A stretch of DNA of 64,000 nucleotides. It comes from NVTR01 sp965237505. Its GTDB lineage: Bacteria; Pseudomonadota; Alphaproteobacteria; Rhodobacterales; Rhodobacteraceae. How positions within the stretch are numbered: position 1 is the stretch's first letter; every line of letters starts with the position of its first letter. The notes below the pieces were generated by a model that did not search any database, was not told where the DNA came from, and saw only the letters and a list, made by a program, of their open reading frames with translations. The stretch spans positions 484,343-548,342 of the forward strand of contig CBDEFR010000004.1 in the NCBI GenBank assembly GCA_965237505.1, in the 5' to 3' direction. The position numbers and the translations under genes were made by a program. Positions 19,270-27,500 of the stretch are shown here, piece by piece.

Positions 19270-20968
19270 AAAGCCGACGGGGCTGGATAATGGACTGACG
19301 AATTACGGAGACCGCGATTTTGCGCGTTACTTGCGCAGGTCCTTCGCCAAGTCGATGGGGTACACCGACAAATCCCTCGACAAGCCGATCGTAGGGATTT
19401 GCAATACGGAAAGCGGGTTCAACAATTGTCACCGCAATTTCCCCGAAATGTTGGAGGCGGTGAAACGCGGAGTTCTCGCCACAGGTGGTCTGCCAGTGCC
19501 GTTCCCGGTGATTTCACTCGGCGAGGTCTTTCTGAGCCCGACATCACTCGTTTATCGCAACCTCATGGCAATGGCCGTTGAAGAGATGATCCGCGCGCAA
19601 CCGATGGATTCCGTCGTGTTGATGGGAGGCTGCGACAAGACCGTTCCAGCACTTCTGATGGGGGCCGCATCTGCTGGCAAACCCGCAGTACTGGTTGTCG
19701 CCGGGCCAATGATGACTGGCCGCCACAAGGGTGAACGGCTAGGGGCCTGCACCGATTGCCGCCGCTTTTGGGGGAATTACCGGGCGGGCACGATCGATGA
19801 TGCTGAGATCAAACAGGTCGAAGGGCGACTGGCAGTTACAGCAGGCACTTGTGCGGTTATGGGAACCGCCAGCACCATGGCGCTGATTGGCGAGACACTG
19901 GGCATGATGTTGCCCGGCACCGCTGCCATCCCGGCAGTTCACGCAGACCGTCTGCGCGCGGCTGAAGAGACCGGAGAACTGGCCGCGAAAATGGCTGCCT
20001 CGGGTGCGCCGACCCCGGATAAACTGATCACTAAGGATGCGGTAGAGAACGCCATCAGGGTTCTGCTGGCGGTGTCTGGTTCCACAAATGCGGTGATCCA
20101 TCTGGCGGCAATAGCGGGCCGGTTGGGCATTGATGTCGGCCTGGACCGCCTGAACGTGCTTTCGGACGAGACACCAGTGTTGGTTGACCTGAAACCCGTC
20201 GGCTCGGGGTACATGGAAGATTTCAATTCAGCAGGTGGGTTGGGGGCAGTATTGCGTGGCCTTGACGGGAAACTGGTGACGCAATGTGCGGATGTCACCG
20301 GTCAGACTATGGCCGAACGTCTTGCTAAATCGATGCTTGATCCAATCGATACCAGCGTGATCCGAGACGCTAGCAATCCCGTTGAAAAAAAAGGGGGCCT
20401 GATTGCCCTTTATGGATCACTGGCTCCGGACGGAGCAATCCTGAAGCAGGCGGCCGCCACACCTGAGCTTTTGGAATATGAAGGCAGGGCCGTAGTATTT
20501 TCTTCGCTTGATGACCTCGCGAACCGGATTGACGACCCGGACCTTGACGTCACCGCCGAAGACGTCCTTGTTCTGCAAAATGCAGGACCACGCAGCACCT
20601 CTGGAATGCCGGAAGCTGGCTATCTGCCAATCCCCAAGAAACTTGCACGCGTTGGTGTAAAGGACATGGTGCGGATTTCAGATGCCCGCATGAGCGGTAC
20701 AGCCTTTGGGACAATCGTGCTGCACGTAACCCCCGAAGCCGACCTTGGTGGACCGTTGGCCCTGGTACGTAACGGAGATCGCATACGTTTATCCGCATCG
20801 GAAAAAGTGATCGAGCTATTGGTTTCATCTGAGGAGCTGGAAAAACGTCGGGCTGAGTTCAAAGCTCCAAAACCTGTTGCCGAGCGCGGCTATGTTGGTC
20901 TCTATCGGCGCAGTGTCTTACCAGCCACCGGCGGTTGCGATTTTGACTTCCTGAGAGCGGCAAACTGA
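19262..20968 (+). CDS. IlvD/Edd-family sugar-acid dehydratase
   Basis: A 568-residue Fe-S dehydratase. Cluster cysteines appear in CNTESGFNNCH, MGGCDKTVPA and GACTDCRRFWGNYRAG. A GTCAVMGTASTM block and the C-terminal SDARMSGTAFGTIVLHVTPEA are family signatures. Sub-type resembles pentonate or hexonate dehydratases (arabinonate/xylonate type) rather than IlvD itself. With the ALDH it suggests aldonate to 2-keto-3-deoxy acid chemistry. Confidence 0.83.
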   Translation: MSEKPTGLDNGLTNYGDRDFARYLRRSFAKSMGYTDKSLDKPIVGICNTESGFNNCHRNFPEMLEAVKRGVLATGGLPVPFPVISLGEVFLSPTSLVYRNLMAMAVEEMIRAQPMDSVVLMGGCDKTVPALLMGAASAGKPAVLVVAGPMMTGRHKGERLGACTDCRRFWGNYRAGTIDDAEIKQVEGRLAVTAGTCAVMGTASTMALIGETLGMMLPGTAAIPAVHADRLRAAEETGELAAKMAASGAPTPDKLITKDAVENAIRVLLAVSGSTNAVIHLAAIAGRLGIDVGLDRLNVLSDETPVLVDLKPVGSGYMEDFNSAGGLGAVLRGLDGKLVTQCADVTGQTMAERLAKSMLDPIDTSVIRDASNPVEKKGGLIALYGSLAPDGAILKQAAATPELLEYEGRAVVFSSLDDLANRIDDPDLDVTAEDVLVLQNAGPRSTSGMPEAGYLPIPKKLARVGVKDMVRISDARMSGTAFGTIVLHVTPEADLGGPLALVRNGDRIRLSASEKVIELLVSSEELEKRRAEFKAPKPVAERGYVGLYRRSVLPATGGCDFDFLRAAN

Positions 20969-21084
20969 AAACACTCCGCGCCAAATACAATCCGTATGAT
21001 CCCGTAATCGTAGCAATTGCGCCAAGATAGAAATCAGACAGCCACGAATGTGCCGCCGCATTTCCCCGTCTGAAAAGCGATTTT

Positions 21085-21251
21085 CCGGGTGAGGAATGGC
21101 GCAAGGGGTGGCATCCAGAAAAGATCGACTCGAAGGGTTCTGACGCAAAGGTGTTGATCGTCGGTGCCGGTCCGGCGGGGCTTGAAGCAGCACGCGCGCT
21201 CGGCTCGCGGGGCTATGACGTGTGATGCTGGCCGAAGCGACGCGTACCGGA
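21085..21251 (+). pseudogene. Trimethylamine/dimethylamine dehydrogenase-like fragment
   Basis: The frame reads GEEWRKGWHPEKIDSKGSDAKVLIVGAGPAGLEAARALGSRGYDV, the linker and start of the dinucleotide-binding domain of TMADH-like flavoproteins. It ends in a TGA and resumes in another frame as MLAEATR, so there is a small frameshift near 21222. Both flanks belong to other genes. A relic. Confidence 0.6.
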
Positions 21252-21896
21252 CTGGTAATCGGCGGCTTCGGCGAACAGGAACATTTCCCGGTGGTCCAGC
21301 ACATTGTTGTTTGTGGAATGTATGATGGCATCTTGAAGTATGAAGAACCGCGCGTACAAACGATTTCCGAAGCAAAACCTTCATATATCCAGTCGTTCGC
21401 CGAAACCACGGCAGTCAATGACTTTTTGTTCGGCGTAAGTGACAAGGTTCTGGGTGAAGTAGGTAGAGCCGTAGAGACCATACGCGCTGCGCCAGGAAGA
21501 GTTCTGCGGCGGGTCACCGGTATGCGAAGGGACAAGAAAGCCGAGCTGATAGAGGAGACCGAGATAGCAAGTGAGGAAGCTGCAAAGGATATTGAAGAAA
21601 AGATTGAATTGTTGATCATGCGAAGATTTGGCGGAATCCTAGATGTGGTCGAGATACTCCCATTGAAGGAATCGGCAAAGGTCGCATCGACGCTGGTAAG
21701 ACCAAGTTCATTTGAAAAACAGCTATCTCTAGAGGCCGAGACGGTGGGTGAGTCGATAGACGTCGCAGTGATCTCCAAAGGAGATGGTTTCATCTGGATC
21801 AATAGAAAACACTATTTCCAGGCTGGCCTGAACCACCGGTACTTTCGCGATTACCAACAGAATGAACCCCCGAAGGAGGTACCCGATGGCAAATGA
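21252..21896 (+). pseudogene. C-terminal part of a possible Ntn-hydrolase-like protein
   Basis: The frame continuing from the flavoprotein relic gives GLVIGGFGEQEHFP, then a GMYDGILKY and a YIQSFAETTAVNDF segment. This arrangement is seen in uncharacterised proteasome-beta-like Ntn-hydrolase proteins. An alpha-helical tail follows (KKAELIEETEIASEEAAKDIEEKIELLIMRR). The N-terminal half with the nucleophile is absent. Family recognition is by pattern only; it could be another uncharacterised family. Confidence 0.4.
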
Positions 21897-22089
21897 GAAA
21901 ATTGACATACGCAAGCTGAGAGAACGCGCGAAGGCTTCCAGCCCGGTCACGGACGATGACCGGGAATTCATGCGGCAGATGGCGGACCGGATGCCCAACC
22001 TTTCAATTCGGCATAACGCGGATCCATCCGCAAAGGATGGCGATACACGTCTCGACGGAGGGTATCTTCGCAAATTCCGAAAAGATTGA
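21886..22089 (+). CDS. Small hydrophilic hypothetical protein
   Basis: A 67-residue charged protein (MANEKIDIRKLRERAK...). AAGGAGGT sits six bases before ATG 21886, one of the strongest ribosome sites in the window. It overlaps the end of the preceding gene by 11 bases, suggesting a coupled pair. No recognised domain. Confidence 0.6.
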   Translation: MANEKIDIRKLRERAKASSPVTDDDREFMRQMADRMPNLSIRHNADPSAKDGDTRLDGGYLRKFRKD

Positions 22090-22119
22090 GGGTGCCATAG
22101 AATAGGAAGGACCCTCGGA

Positions 22120-22290
22120 GTGCGCTGGATGCGGACTGGCGTATCCGCACTGAACCGGCGCGGGGATGCGCTCGCGCGACGGATGCACAGGGCGCCACAT
22201 ATTCCTAAACGCCCCAATGCGGTCGGCGCCTTCCCGCCTAAACCCGCGTCTCCGGCCAAGGCTGCCCCGACCTTCTTCTTCGAGCCGTAA
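22120..22290 (+). CDS. Possible small ORF, 56 residues
   Basis: A GTG-initiated frame with GGAAGGA upstream, encoding a basic, proline-rich peptide. No homology recognised. Apart from this, the 22090-22455 interval holds nothing I can name. Could be spurious. Confidence 0.2.
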   Translation: MRWMRTGVSALNRRGDALARRMHRAPHIPKRPNAVGAFPPKPASPAKAAPTFFFEP

Positions 22291-22455
22291 CCGCTTGATT
22301 TCAATCCTCCGTGTGCCGATAGCGCCGCGCGTCTCGATCGACGGCTTGTCCTGCTCTCGCCCCCTATCTCCAGGCCCTTGCGGGCCAGCTTACAGAAGAT
22401 CCGGCTGGCCCACATGGGGTCCGTCTGCATAAAGGTACGTGAGGCGACATAGGTT

Positions 22456-23341
22456 TTAGCCTGTCTGAAGGTTTGTTTCGTGCTCATTTCTGAGCTGTTT
22501 GATGCGATCTGTTGGGAAATATCTGTAGAAAGCGGTTCGACCGATTTTCAGTTGGTCGATGACATCACCGATGAATGGATAATTTTCTGTGTCTTTGAGC
22601 ATCGCTTCAGCATGCTTGATGGTTTGTTCATTCCGTGCCTATCCGGTTGTCACCCACACCCACTATATGTATGGCGTGGCGTCGAGTGGCCCGGCAGGGG
22701 GACAAAGCGGGGATGGATGTCTCGCAGCGTGAAGACCTTTCGTTTCCGCGGTCGCTTCCTGAGTTCCAGCGACTTTTCCCGGATGGCACGGCCTGTGCCG
22801 CCTAAATTGCTGGCGATGTCACCGCTCCCACTTACGCCCAGCTTTACTCGGGCGATTGGGAGCACCCTAGATGTAGTGGGTGTGGGTGACAACCGGATAG
22901 GCACGGTTCATTCATTGCCCTTGGGCGGCCGCCCCTGCGACCGCGTTTGTTGGCAGCGGCCAGACCAGCGCGGGTGTTTTCGACGATCAGCTCTCGTTGG
23001 AATTCATCAAAGGCTGCTGTCATATGAAAGAACAACCGCCCCTCAGATGTGCTGGTATCAATATTTTGGGTCAACACCTTGAGGGCGATGCCTCGATCAT
23101 TGATATCTGCTGCAGTTTTAATGACTTGTGTCAGGGATCGCGCCAACCGTGAGAGTTTCCAAACCACAAGCGTATCACCTTCGCGTAGATAGTTGAGGGC
23201 CGCTTCAAGTTGCGGCCGGTCGCGGTGTGAACCGGAGGCTTTTTCAGTGAAAACCTTATCGCAGCCGGCCGTTTTGAGCGCATCCATCTGAAGTGCGGGG
23301 TTCTGATCTATGGTCGAGACGCGGGCATATCCGATAAGCAT
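22456..23341 (-). pseudogene. tnpR: Serine recombinase (Tn3-type resolvase) split by a MITE
   Basis: The N-terminal catalytic domain is intact (MLIGYARVSTIDQNPALQMDAL with the catalytic Ser, KLSRLARSLTQVI, MTAAFDEFQRELI). After GRPRAMNE the frame enters the mini-element at 22634-22905. Beyond it the original frame resumes (QTIKHAEAMLKDTENYPFIG, then a helix-turn-helix ending FYRYFPTDRIKQLRN) to TAA at 22456. Removing the element and one 8-bp duplication (280 bp) restores the frame exactly. Adjacent res-like spacer and tnpA start show it is a Tn3-family tnpR. Confidence 0.85.
22634..22905 (+). mobile_element. IS1595-like MITE
   Basis: A 272-bp element with 32-bp perfect inverted ends (starting CGTGCCTATCCGGTTGTCAC), flanked by the exact 8-bp repeat GTTCATTC (22626-22633 and 22906-22913). 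Inside, a frame begins MDVSQREDLSFPRSLPEF and continues QRLFPDGTACAA, like the start of IS1595-family transposases. Another stretch reads PTYAQLYSGDWEHP, like their C-terminus. It is an internal-deletion derivative keeping both gene ends. Confidence 0.75.
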
Positions 23342-23506
23342 GATGTTTTGTTCCGAAATGGCATTCCTTGCATCTTAAAAGAATACCGATTTCAGAACAA
23401 GGAAAACGGATATAAGGCAGGGGGTGTCGCCGATCTTTTGGGATACAGGAATGCTTATTCCCAAAACCATGGTTTTCAGAATAGGTACTTTTATCGGAGA
23501 ACACCG
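23342..23506. promoter_or_regulatory. Candidate res site of the Tn3-type element
   Basis: AT-rich spacer between divergent tnpR and tnpA starts. It contains several imperfect dyads built from TTCCGAAAT, TTTCAGAAC, GGAATGCTTATTCC and AACCATGGTT blocks, as expected for the resolvase-binding subsites. Location is the main argument. Confidence 0.45.
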
Positions 23507-23569
23507 ATGCCCCGAATGCGCATCCTCTCGCCAAGTGAACAGGAAGCTTTCGATAAGCCGCCCCTGTAG
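23507..23569 (+). pseudogene. tnpA: Tn3-family transposase start (tnpA stub)
   Basis: Twenty codons (MPRMRILSPSEQEAFDKPPL) match the very start of Tn3-family transposases of the DUF4158 type, then stop. The rest of the ~3-kb gene is gone. The interval 23570-23664 holds nothing recognisable. Confidence 0.65.
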
Positions 23570-23664
23570 TCCTCGGATCGCAGAATGGTGATGGGCGGCC
23601 AGCTGAATTTTGATTCACAGTCAGCTATGAGCGGGACATGGGGGAAGACTTTGGGTTGTGATGT

Positions 23665-23982
23665 CTATTTGCGGCCAGCTGTGTTTTGAGCCTGCAGCAT
23701 TTCGCGGCGCAGGATGGCATTCATGCGGCTTTGATAGCCTTTGCCTTGCGATTTGAGCCACGCCAAAACATCCGCATCCACCCGCGCGGTAATTTGCCGT
23801 TTAACTGGACGATAGAACGCAGCTGGCCGCATCTCGTCCAGCTGGGCGGATGTGAGTTTAGGAATGTTGTCATAATTGATCTGATCGTCTGTCATTGCGG
23901 CCAGATCATTCAGATGTTTCTTTTGCGCTGCCGTCAGGGGCGGCAGAGTGTCGAGAGTGTAGCTAACTGTTTTCTTGTTCAT
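23665..23982 (-). CDS. brnA: BrnA antitoxin
   Basis: A 105-residue antitoxin with the BrnA pattern: LTAAQKKHLNDLAAMTDDQI...IPKLTSAQLDEMRPA, then a ribbon-helix-helix-like C-terminus KRQITARVDADVLAWLKSQG. It overlaps brnT by 20 bases. Neutralises BrnT and probably represses the pair. Start MNKKTVSYTL chosen over an upstream in-frame start lying deep in brnT. Confidence 0.88.
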   Translation of the reverse strand: MNKKTVSYTLDTLPPLTAAQKKHLNDLAAMTDDQINYDNIPKLTSAQLDEMRPAAFYRPVKRQITARVDADVLAWLKSQGKGYQSRMNAILRREMLQAQNTAGRK

Positions 23983-24274
23983 AACGCTTCCTTTCTTTGC
24001 GGGTGGCGCGGCGGGCTGAAATGATCCGGACGATCTCAACGGGGGCGCGGCCCTCGGTTTCCTCGGTGATGGTGTGGGCAACCAAAAGCACGGTCACCCC
24101 GTACACAACGCCGAGTGTTTGCCAGCGCTCTTCACCCTCCTCGATCCGGTCCTGCAGCATCAGGCGCAAAGGATCGTTGAACACATGCGCGGCGACTTCA
24201 AATCCGATCCCGTCATGCTTCTTTTGGTTGGAGAGGTTCTTGGCCTCATCCCATGTGAATCGGGTATCTGACAT
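23963..24274 (-). CDS. brnT: BrnT ribonuclease toxin
   Basis: A 103-residue toxin. FTWDEAKNLSNQKKHDGIGFEVAAHVFNDP and ISARRATRKERKRYE are characteristic BrnT segments, including the K-x2-H catalytic area and C-terminal R-x4-E. First gene of the leftward brnTA operon. Probably stabilises the plasmid or island carrying the relaxase gene next door. Confidence 0.9.
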   Translation of the reverse strand: MSDTRFTWDEAKNLSNQKKHDGIGFEVAAHVFNDPLRLMLQDRIEEGEERWQTLGVVYGVTVLLVAHTITEETEGRAPVEIVRIISARRATRKERKRYEQENS

Positions 24275-24339
24275 TATGTAAATGTAGTTATATTTATGTA
24301 TTTATACAAGGGGTAGGTTTTGGAACGTGGTTTTGCTTG

Positions 24340-24477
24340 AGCCAAGGGGATGAAGCGGCGGTTGTCGGAATCCTCTGATCCCGTGTCGCAATATACCCTG
24401 ACATCCGGTGCTGATATGGACGCGGCAACCGCGCTGGCGGCGCCGCATGAAAACCACGCTATCCTACGATTGGCCAT
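24340..24477 (-). pseudogene. PAPS-reductase-like protein, N-terminal stub
   Basis: MANRRIAWFSCGAASAVAAS followed by VRVYCDTGSEDSDNRRF matches the PP-loop start of phage/plasmid PAPS-reductase-like proteins (IAWFSCGAASAVA). It then passes into unrelated residues. A truncated gene. Confidence 0.6.
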
Positions 24478-24519
24478 TTACGGTCCATTGATGCTGACTC
24501 CTTCTGATCAGTCAGGCGG

Positions 24520-27500
24520 TCACATTGACATTCCGCGTCCACGGCTCATGGACCGGCTTCTTTCAATCTCCGGACAATGCTGCCGGATGTGCGGCCACCA
24601 CAAAAAGCCGGACAGCATTTCGTCGGCAACCTGTGCAGATTTTGCATAACCGTCTGCCGCTGACCGCCGCGCGGCGTCATCTATCGGCGGCATGGTCGCG
24701 GGCAGGTCGCGTTCCGGGTCTGCCAGCGCCCGGATTTCCTGATATGTGTGGCTGCAATAGAGCCGGGCAAGCAGGCCCTGTGCGTCGTCCCACCGGTCTG
24801 GGTCTGTATCGCCGGCAGAGCCGAGGCGGTGTAATACTGCGGCCCGTTCGCGCTCCAGCTTTGCGCCCTCCATCGGACGGCCCCATCTGAGCGCTTCATT
24901 CAGAGCCGCCGCGATGCTGGCTTCATCTTCGGAACGGTCGGGCAACAGCGACAGGCGCGCGACCAGGTGTTCCTCTTTGGTCGGCACCGCCAGACCGGAT
25001 GCCAGATCGTCCGTCACCCGCCTGTCCACTTCACGGGTATAGCGCTCCCGCACCGGATGCGTGTTCAGGCGCATCGGATGCCCCCCGTCCGCGTCAGGTC
25101 CACTGTCCGTTCTGAGTTGCGCGACAAAGATATCTTCATCAAAACGATCCGGGGGCGCGCCATACATTCTGATCGGCTCAGCGCCGGCAATCAGTTCTTT
25201 CGCAAAGGCGATCTTGCTTTCAAACGCCGCCCGGTCCTTTGCAATCTCGCCCGCAATCGTGTTGACCTTTTCCTGCGGCAGATCACTGCGGCTGGCGGCC
25301 TTCTGCAGCATCCGGGCAATATCGGCCGGAAGCGGCAATTGATGCACCGTGCTGGCGGCGGCTATACGATCGGTCAGCGCGCAGGCCATTTGCAGTGCGA
25401 CACCGGCATATTCCGATGCCAGCTCCGCCTCTGCCATTTTCTCCTTTGGAAATTCGTCAATGTCAGCCTGCCGTTCCCGGAGGAACTTTTGCAATTCGCC
25501 GTCAGTGTCGTCCGGCAGGGTGGACGGAACGTCTGCCTCTGCATCCGCAGGACCGGTATCCGGCCCCGGCGCGGATACTGGCTCGTGGTGCGGGGCCACA
25601 ACCCTGCTTGCCTCCGGCACCTGTTCAGGTGGTGTTGCATGCCACCCGTCCCCGGCACCGGTCGCATGGCCGCGGCCGGAACGGTCCGCCGCCTGCCACG
25701 CTGCATAGCGCAGCGCCGCCTGCCGGGCCGGGCGCCGGGCGCGGCCCGCCCGCGGCCCCAGCCCGAACATGCCCGCCAGACCCTCCAGAACCTGCTCCGC
25801 GATGATTGTGTCGGCGCGCGGAACATCCCCGAGAAGCCGCCCGATATCCAGACGCCAGCGCGGGCGCGGCCGGCCGCGCGGCGGCCCGGTGACGGCACTC
25901 CGTCCGCGTTCCGGCCGCACCGCCGGGTCAGGCCATGCGGCCTCGGTTTGCCGGTCGCGCTGCGGGGCCACCAGATCCTCGGGCCGGCCCAGAAGCCGGG
26001 CGGCCCCGGCGCGTTTGCCATAAAGGCCGAGACCGCGTTCAAAAAGCGCCGCCACCCGGTCCTCGCCCATCGCCTGCGCGGTCAGCGCGCCGCGCGCCAG
26101 TATCCGGGCCGGCGCCAGAAGCCGCCCGCCGCCGTCCCGGCCGGCAACAGCCGCGGCCAGATCGTCCGCCGCGCCCGGCAGGGTGGCCGGCACCGTTCTG
26201 AGCACCCGGCGCCAGGCGCGCGGATCACTGATGTCCCGCACAACCCGTTCCACCGCCAGACGGTCCTCGCCTTCCGGTGCCGCCCCGTCGTGCAATATCG
26301 CCGCCCCGATAACCTCGGCCAGAACCGCGCCCTCCAGACCGCGCGGCAGCACCGCCGCCGCCGGACGCGGATCGCCTGCCAGACCCGCGAGATCGCGCAG
26401 CCGCGCCACCGCCCGCGCGATACCCGCACCGCCGCCCGGCGCGCCCGGGGCCTCCTGATACACCTCGCCCCTGAGCGCTTCGCGCGCGCCGAGGCTTGCA
26501 TCGAACCCGTAGTCAATTACGCTCGGCGCGCTCGCCGTGCGGCGCAATATCCGCCCCATCACCTCGCCCAGCCGGGCCGCCGCACAGGGCACCGTCACGG
26601 TCAGATCGCGCAGATGCAGGTTCAGGCCGGCCGCCAGAACCTGCCGGTTCAGGCCCGGCGCGGCCAGAACGTGCACACTGTCACGGGCGCGGCCCATTTC
26701 GCCGTGGATGGTGCCGGCAAAGGCAAAGCGCCAGTCCGGCAGCTCCGCGTCCGGCGCATAAACCACGTCCCGTACATCCTTGCGGCCGGTCAGCGGGCTG
26801 CGGCCTTCGATGCGAAGCCGCAGGCGTCCGTGATCGCGGCCCACAAGCTCTGCTGTCTCGCCCGCCCGGATACGCGGCGGCGCAGTCCCGGCAGGGCGGC
26901 CCTTCTGCCAGCCGGCCGAGGCGATAAACCGGATCCGGTCGCCCGGCTTGAGCCCGGCAAACGCGCCCTCGGTCTCCGCCTCAAACGCCGCCCGGCCCTC
27001 ATAGAGTTCATCAAGCCCGGCCCGGATTGCCCGCGTCAGCAGACCGGCGTCCGCGCGCGACCAGGCCAGCGCGATCTTGTCGCCCTGACCATCCGTCAGG
27101 TAGCGCAGCGCCACCGCCGCCGCCGCATCGCGCAGCGTGCCCTCGGCCTGGATCACCCCGGCCTCGCGGAGCATTTCGACCCCGCGCGCATCGCCCGCCG
27201 CCACCAGCCGCAAAGCCTCGGCGCGCGACGGGGTGCGGCCCTGCATATCTTCAAGCCGCGCCGAGCCCGTCCGCGTTTCCACAGCGCGCAGCACCGGCCC
27301 TGCCTCCAGCGGCACCTGCAGTCCGCCGTCCATCAGCGCAATCAGCTTCGCGCCGCTTGCCTCGATATCCGCCAGCAATTCTCCGGCCTCCCGTCCGCCA
27401 AGACGCCCGGCATCGTCCAGCACCACCACCGTGCCCGGATCAAGCTGCAGGCGCCCCTCGCGCCGGTCCCGCGTGAACTGCCGGAGCGTGCGGCCGGCGG

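Noticed and set aside
21729..22487. Leftward 252-codon ORF starting MSTKQTFRQ
   Set aside because: Its first part lies out of frame over the restored resolvase C-terminus and the rest runs antisense to the 21886-22089 gene and the neighbouring fragment. No motif.
22844..22905. C-terminal residues PCLSGCHPHPLHLGCSQSPE of the apparent resolvase
   Set aside because: They are translated MITE terminal repeat, not recombinase sequence.
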